64,000 nucleotides of DNA from Pseudomonas sp. 7SR1 (GTDB taxonomy: Bacteria; Pseudomonadota; Gammaproteobacteria; Pseudomonadales; Pseudomonadaceae): positions 5,781,001 to 5,845,000 of the forward strand of contig NZ_LT707064.1 in the NCBI RefSeq assembly GCF_900156465.1. The letters run 5' to 3'. The position numbers were made by a program, and so were the translations under genes. Under the pieces are notes generated by a model. That model was not told the DNA's origin. It ran no database searches and saw only the letters and a list, made by a program, of their open reading frames with translations. Of the stretch, positions 61,473-64,000 are shown in pieces. How positions within the stretch are numbered: the first letter of the stretch is position 1; every line of letters starts with the position of its first letter.

Positions 61473-62981
61473 CTACTTCTTGCGGGCCCGCTTTGCACTG
61501 CGCTCGAACGCAGCCTCCAGCGCTTCGTTGAGGGTGCGCAAAACCTTGACCCGAGCCCAGCGCTTGTCGTTGGCCTCCACCAGTGTCCACGGGGAAATCT
61601 CGGTGCTGGTGCGATCTACCATGTCGCATATGGCCGTCCGGTAGTCGTCCCACTTGTCGCGATTGCGCCAGTCGTCCTCGGTGATCTTGAAGCGCTTGAA
61701 CGGGATTTCCTCGCGCTCCTGGAAACGTTCGAGCTGGGTCTGCTTGTCGATGGCGAGCCAGAACTTGACCACCACCACGCCGGCATCGGCGATCTGCTCC
61801 TCGAAGTCATTGATCTCGCCATAGGCCCGCATCCAGTCGGCCCGGCTGCAGAATCCTTCGACCCGTTCCACCAGCACCCGGCCATACCAGGAGCGGTCGA
61901 ACATGGTGAACTTGCCCCGCGCCGGAATGTGCCGCCAGAACCGCCACATATAGGGGTGGGCGCGCTCTTCCTCGGTGGGCGCGGCGATCGGCACGATGCT
62001 GTACTGGCGCGGATCGAGGGCGGCCGCCACCCGCCGGATCGCCCCGCCCTTGCCCGCCGCATCGTTGCCCTCGAACACCGCCACCAGGGCATGCCGGCGC
62101 ATGCGCTTGTCCCGCAGCAGCCCCGCGAATCGCGCCTGCTCGGTGATCAGTTGTTCTTCATAGTCGGCCTTGTCCAGGCGCAGGGTCATGTCCAGGCTGT
62201 CGAGCAAGGTAATCTGACTGTCCAGCGCCGGCAGCGGGGCCACGCTGACCTTTTCCGGCTTGATCCTGTGGCGGTCCAGTGCCTGGCGCAGGCCTTCGAG
62301 CAGGATCCTGCCGACGGTGAGGCTGCGGTAGCAGGCGTCCATGCCCTCGATGACGTGCCACGGCGCGTAATCGCGGCTGGTCCGGCGCAGCACCCGCTCG
62401 CCGTACTTGACGAACTTGCCGTAGGTCTGGGATTGCTGCCAGTCCAGCGGGCTGATCCGCCAGCTGTGCAACGGATCGTCCCGGAGCCCCTTGAGCCGGG
62501 CCTTCATCTGTTTCTTGGAAAGGTGGAACCAGAACTTGAAGATCAGTGCACCCTCGTCACAGAGCATTTTCTCCAGGCGCTCGGCGGCATTGATGGCCTG
62601 GTCGAGCCGGGGGTCCTTGAACTCCCCATGAACCCGTCCCTGCAGCATCTGGCTGTACCAGTTGCCGAAGAAGATGCCCATGCGCCCCTTGGCCGGCAGC
62701 ATCCGCCAGTAGCGCCAGGCCGGTGGCCGCGCCAGTTCCTCGTCGGTCTGCTGGTCGAAGGTGCGCACCTCGATCAGCCGCGGGTCCATCCACTCGTTGA
62801 GCAACTTCACCGTTTCGCCCTTGCCCGCCCCTTCGATGCCGTTGATCAGCACGATCACCGGAAATCGGCTCTGCTGATGCAGCTCGAATTGAGCCTCCAG
62901 CAGCGCTTCACGCAAGGCCGGTACTTCGGCGTCATAAGTGTCTTTATCGATAACGTGGCCGATCTCGGCGGATTCGAACAT
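61473..62981 (-). CDS. pap: Polyphosphate:AMP phosphotransferase (fused PPK2)
   Basis: 502-residue enzyme of two fused PPK2 domains that uses polyphosphate to turn AMP into ADP. Each half has a P-loop: INGIEGAGKGETVKLLNEW (about 48-66) and FEGNDAAGKGGAIRRVAAAL (about 304-323). The lid phrases RRTSRDYAPWHVIEGMDACY and STEISPWTLVEANDKRWARV correspond in the two halves. In studied homologues the C-terminal half is the active one. The gene is divergent from mnmC. Confidence 0.93.
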   Translation of the reverse strand: MFESAEIGHVIDKDTYDAEVPALREALLEAQFELHQQSRFPVIVLINGIEGAGKGETVKLLNEWMDPRLIEVRTFDQQTDEELARPPAWRYWRMLPAKGRMGIFFGNWYSQMLQGRVHGEFKDPRLDQAINAAERLEKMLCDEGALIFKFWFHLSKKQMKARLKGLRDDPLHSWRISPLDWQQSQTYGKFVKYGERVLRRTSRDYAPWHVIEGMDACYRSLTVGRILLEGLRQALDRHRIKPEKVSVAPLPALDSQITLLDSLDMTLRLDKADYEEQLITEQARFAGLLRDKRMRRHALVAVFEGNDAAGKGGAIRRVAAALDPRQYSIVPIAAPTEEERAHPYMWRFWRHIPARGKFTMFDRSWYGRVLVERVEGFCSRADWMRAYGEINDFEEQIADAGVVVVKFWLAIDKQTQLERFQEREEIPFKRFKITEDDWRNRDKWDDYRTAICDMVDRTSTEISPWTLVEANDKRWARVKVLRTLNEALEAAFERSAKRARKK

Positions 62982-63131
62982 ACGCAGCTCCTTCCAGGAA
63001 TGGGCAAAGACTAGCGGATTGGATGCGGCACCGTGCAGCAGATTCCATCCAGATGCCCAGTCTGTTGCGGTGGGTCAAGCAAGCCGACAGCGATCGGCTA
63101 GAATGGCCATCCAGTTTTCACCGAGCCTGCC

Positions 63132-64000
63132 ATGACGCCCATCCAGTACCACGCCCAACTCGACTGGGACGACCAGGGTCGCCCGCGCTCGCGGGTGTTC
63201 GACGACGTGTACTTTTCCGACCAGTCCGGGTTGGAAGAGACCCGCTATGTGTTCCTCGAACAGAACAACCTGGCCGAGCGCTTTCGCGCGTTGCCGGACC
63301 ACGGGCGGCTGGTGATCGGCGAAACCGGATTCGGCACCGGCCTGAACTTCCTCTGTGCCTGGCAGTTGTTCGAACAACACGCGCCGGTCGGGGCGCGGTT
63401 GCATTTTGTCAGCGTCGAAAAGTACCCCCTCACCCCCACGGACCTGCGCCGGGCCCTGTCCCTCTGGCCATCGCTCAAGGAACAGGCCGATCAGTTGCTC
63501 GCGCAGTATGTGGCAATCCACCAGGGCTTCCAGCGCCTGGTAATGGCGGGTGGGCGTGTGACGCTGACCTTGATGATCGGCGATGCATTGGAGCAGTTGC
63601 CACAACTGGACGGCCAGATCGACGCCTGGTTCCTGGACGGTTTCGCGCCGGCCAGGAACCCGGACATGTGGACCGCCGAACTGTTCGCCGAACTGGCGCG
63701 GCTGGCGGTCCCCGGCACCACCCTCAGCACGTTCACCAGCACCGGTTGGGTACGACGATTGCTCAACGCCGCCGGTTTCAAGATGAAACGCACACCGGGC
63801 ATCGGCCATAAGTGGGAAATTCTTCGAGGAACTTATCTCGGCGGGCCGGAGCAGACGCCGGCACCATCCCCCGCGAAGCCATGGTATGCGCGCCCCGCCC
63901 CACTGGCCGGAGAGCGCCGCGCATTGGTGGTCGGTGGCGGCCTGGCCGGTTGCGCCAGTGCGGCCAGCCTAGCGGCACGAGGGTGGCAGGTCACGCTGCT
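63132..64000 (+). CDS. mnmC: MnmC bifunctional tRNA-modifying enzyme (partial, cut by right edge)
   Basis: The first 289 codons of a protein that is about 650-680 residues in the family. Residues 1 to about 240 are the MnmD methyltransferase domain, with the SAM-binding stretch IGETGFGTGLNFLCAW and the catalytic DAWFLDGFAPARNPDMW. From about 258 the FAD-dependent oxidase domain begins with ALVVGGGLAGCASAASLAAR (GxGxxG). The two activities complete 5-methylaminomethyl-2-thiouridine at the tRNA wobble position. The frame is open to the end of the window. Confidence 0.95.
   Translation, partial: MTPIQYHAQLDWDDQGRPRSRVFDDVYFSDQSGLEETRYVFLEQNNLAERFRALPDHGRLVIGETGFGTGLNFLCAWQLFEQHAPVGARLHFVSVEKYPLTPTDLRRALSLWPSLKEQADQLLAQYVAIHQGFQRLVMAGGRVTLTLMIGDALEQLPQLDGQIDAWFLDGFAPARNPDMWTAELFAELARLAVPGTTLSTFTSTGWVRRLLNAAGFKMKRTPGIGHKWEILRGTYLGGPEQTPAPSPAKPWYARPAPLAGERRALVVGGGLAGCASAASLAARGWQVTL

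Noticed and set aside
61398..63014. 538-codon open frame opposite pap
   Set aside because: Antisense to a complete two-domain PPK2 enzyme, with no domain or start signal of its own.

Overview
The window looks like a chromosomal segment from a Pseudomonas of the P. fluorescens group. The evidence is the gene order ihfB-wzz-[O-antigen genes]-wbpM, the run gyrA-serC-pheA-hisC-tyrA/aroA-cmk-rpsA, the pair mtnA / MTA deaminase followed by ubiG-mupP-yciK, an undA gene, high GC with strong third-position bias, and REP-like palindromes between genes. No tRNA, rRNA, CRISPR array or insertion sequence was seen.

Layout. (1) 1-5.4 kb: the start of a kdpFA potassium-ATPase operon (minus strand, cut by the left edge); an ethanolamine-type permease (eat) behind a good sigma-54 promoter; a small DUF2897 protein; a DUF1989 protein whose neighbouring GntR/FCD regulator is broken by an internal deletion plus frameshift; and a ComEA-like protein. 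(2) 5.5-24 kb: an O-antigen cluster of 17 genes read leftwards, most of them overlapping or nearly abutting. It encodes a PhyH-type dioxygenase, a Wzx flippase, a hexapeptide acetyltransferase, all six pseudaminic-acid enzymes (PseB, C, F, G, H, I), a Wzy polymerase, two glycosyltransferases, UDP-xylose synthase and UDP-glucose dehydrogenase, a WbpV-like epimerase, WbpL and WbpM. Genes in its middle are AT-rich and carry runs of eight G, which suggests horizontally acquired, exchangeable DNA between conserved flanks. (3) 24.3-38 kb: wzz, lapA, ihfB, a small lipoprotein, then rpsA-cmk-tyrA/aroA-hisC-pheA-serC and gyrA, all leftward: aromatic amino-acid, serine and histidine-type aminotransferase genes next to core replication and translation genes. 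(4) 38-44.4 kb: methylthioadenosine salvage (mtnA, MTA deaminase), ubiG, the MurNAc-6-P phosphatase gene mupP, a YciK-like reductase and a diguanylate cyclase. (5) 44.4-52.7 kb: undA (1-undecene synthesis), a membrane GGDEF-EAL protein, and a 1568-residue toxin-like protein with a deaminase-like C-terminus. (6) 52.7-64 kb: an ABC exporter, a DsbA-like oxidoreductase, trhO, a BolA protein, a DUF2059 protein, fumC, an EamA transporter, a DUF6316 protein, a thiolase, polyphosphate:AMP phosphotransferase and the start of mnmC (cut by the right edge).

How the genes fit together. The O-antigen locus can be read as a nearly complete pathway. WbpM, the WbpV-like epimerase and WbpL would start the repeat on undecaprenyl phosphate with a FucNAc/QuiNAc-type sugar. 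Ugd and Uxs would supply UDP-glucuronate and UDP-xylose. PseBCHGIF would supply CMP-pseudaminate. Two further glycosyltransferases would then give a three-sugar repeat, exported by Wzx, polymerised by Wzy and length-controlled by Wzz. The least familiar parts of the window are the dioxygenase heading this cluster, the G-tracts within it, and the large toxin-like protein at 48-52.7 kb.
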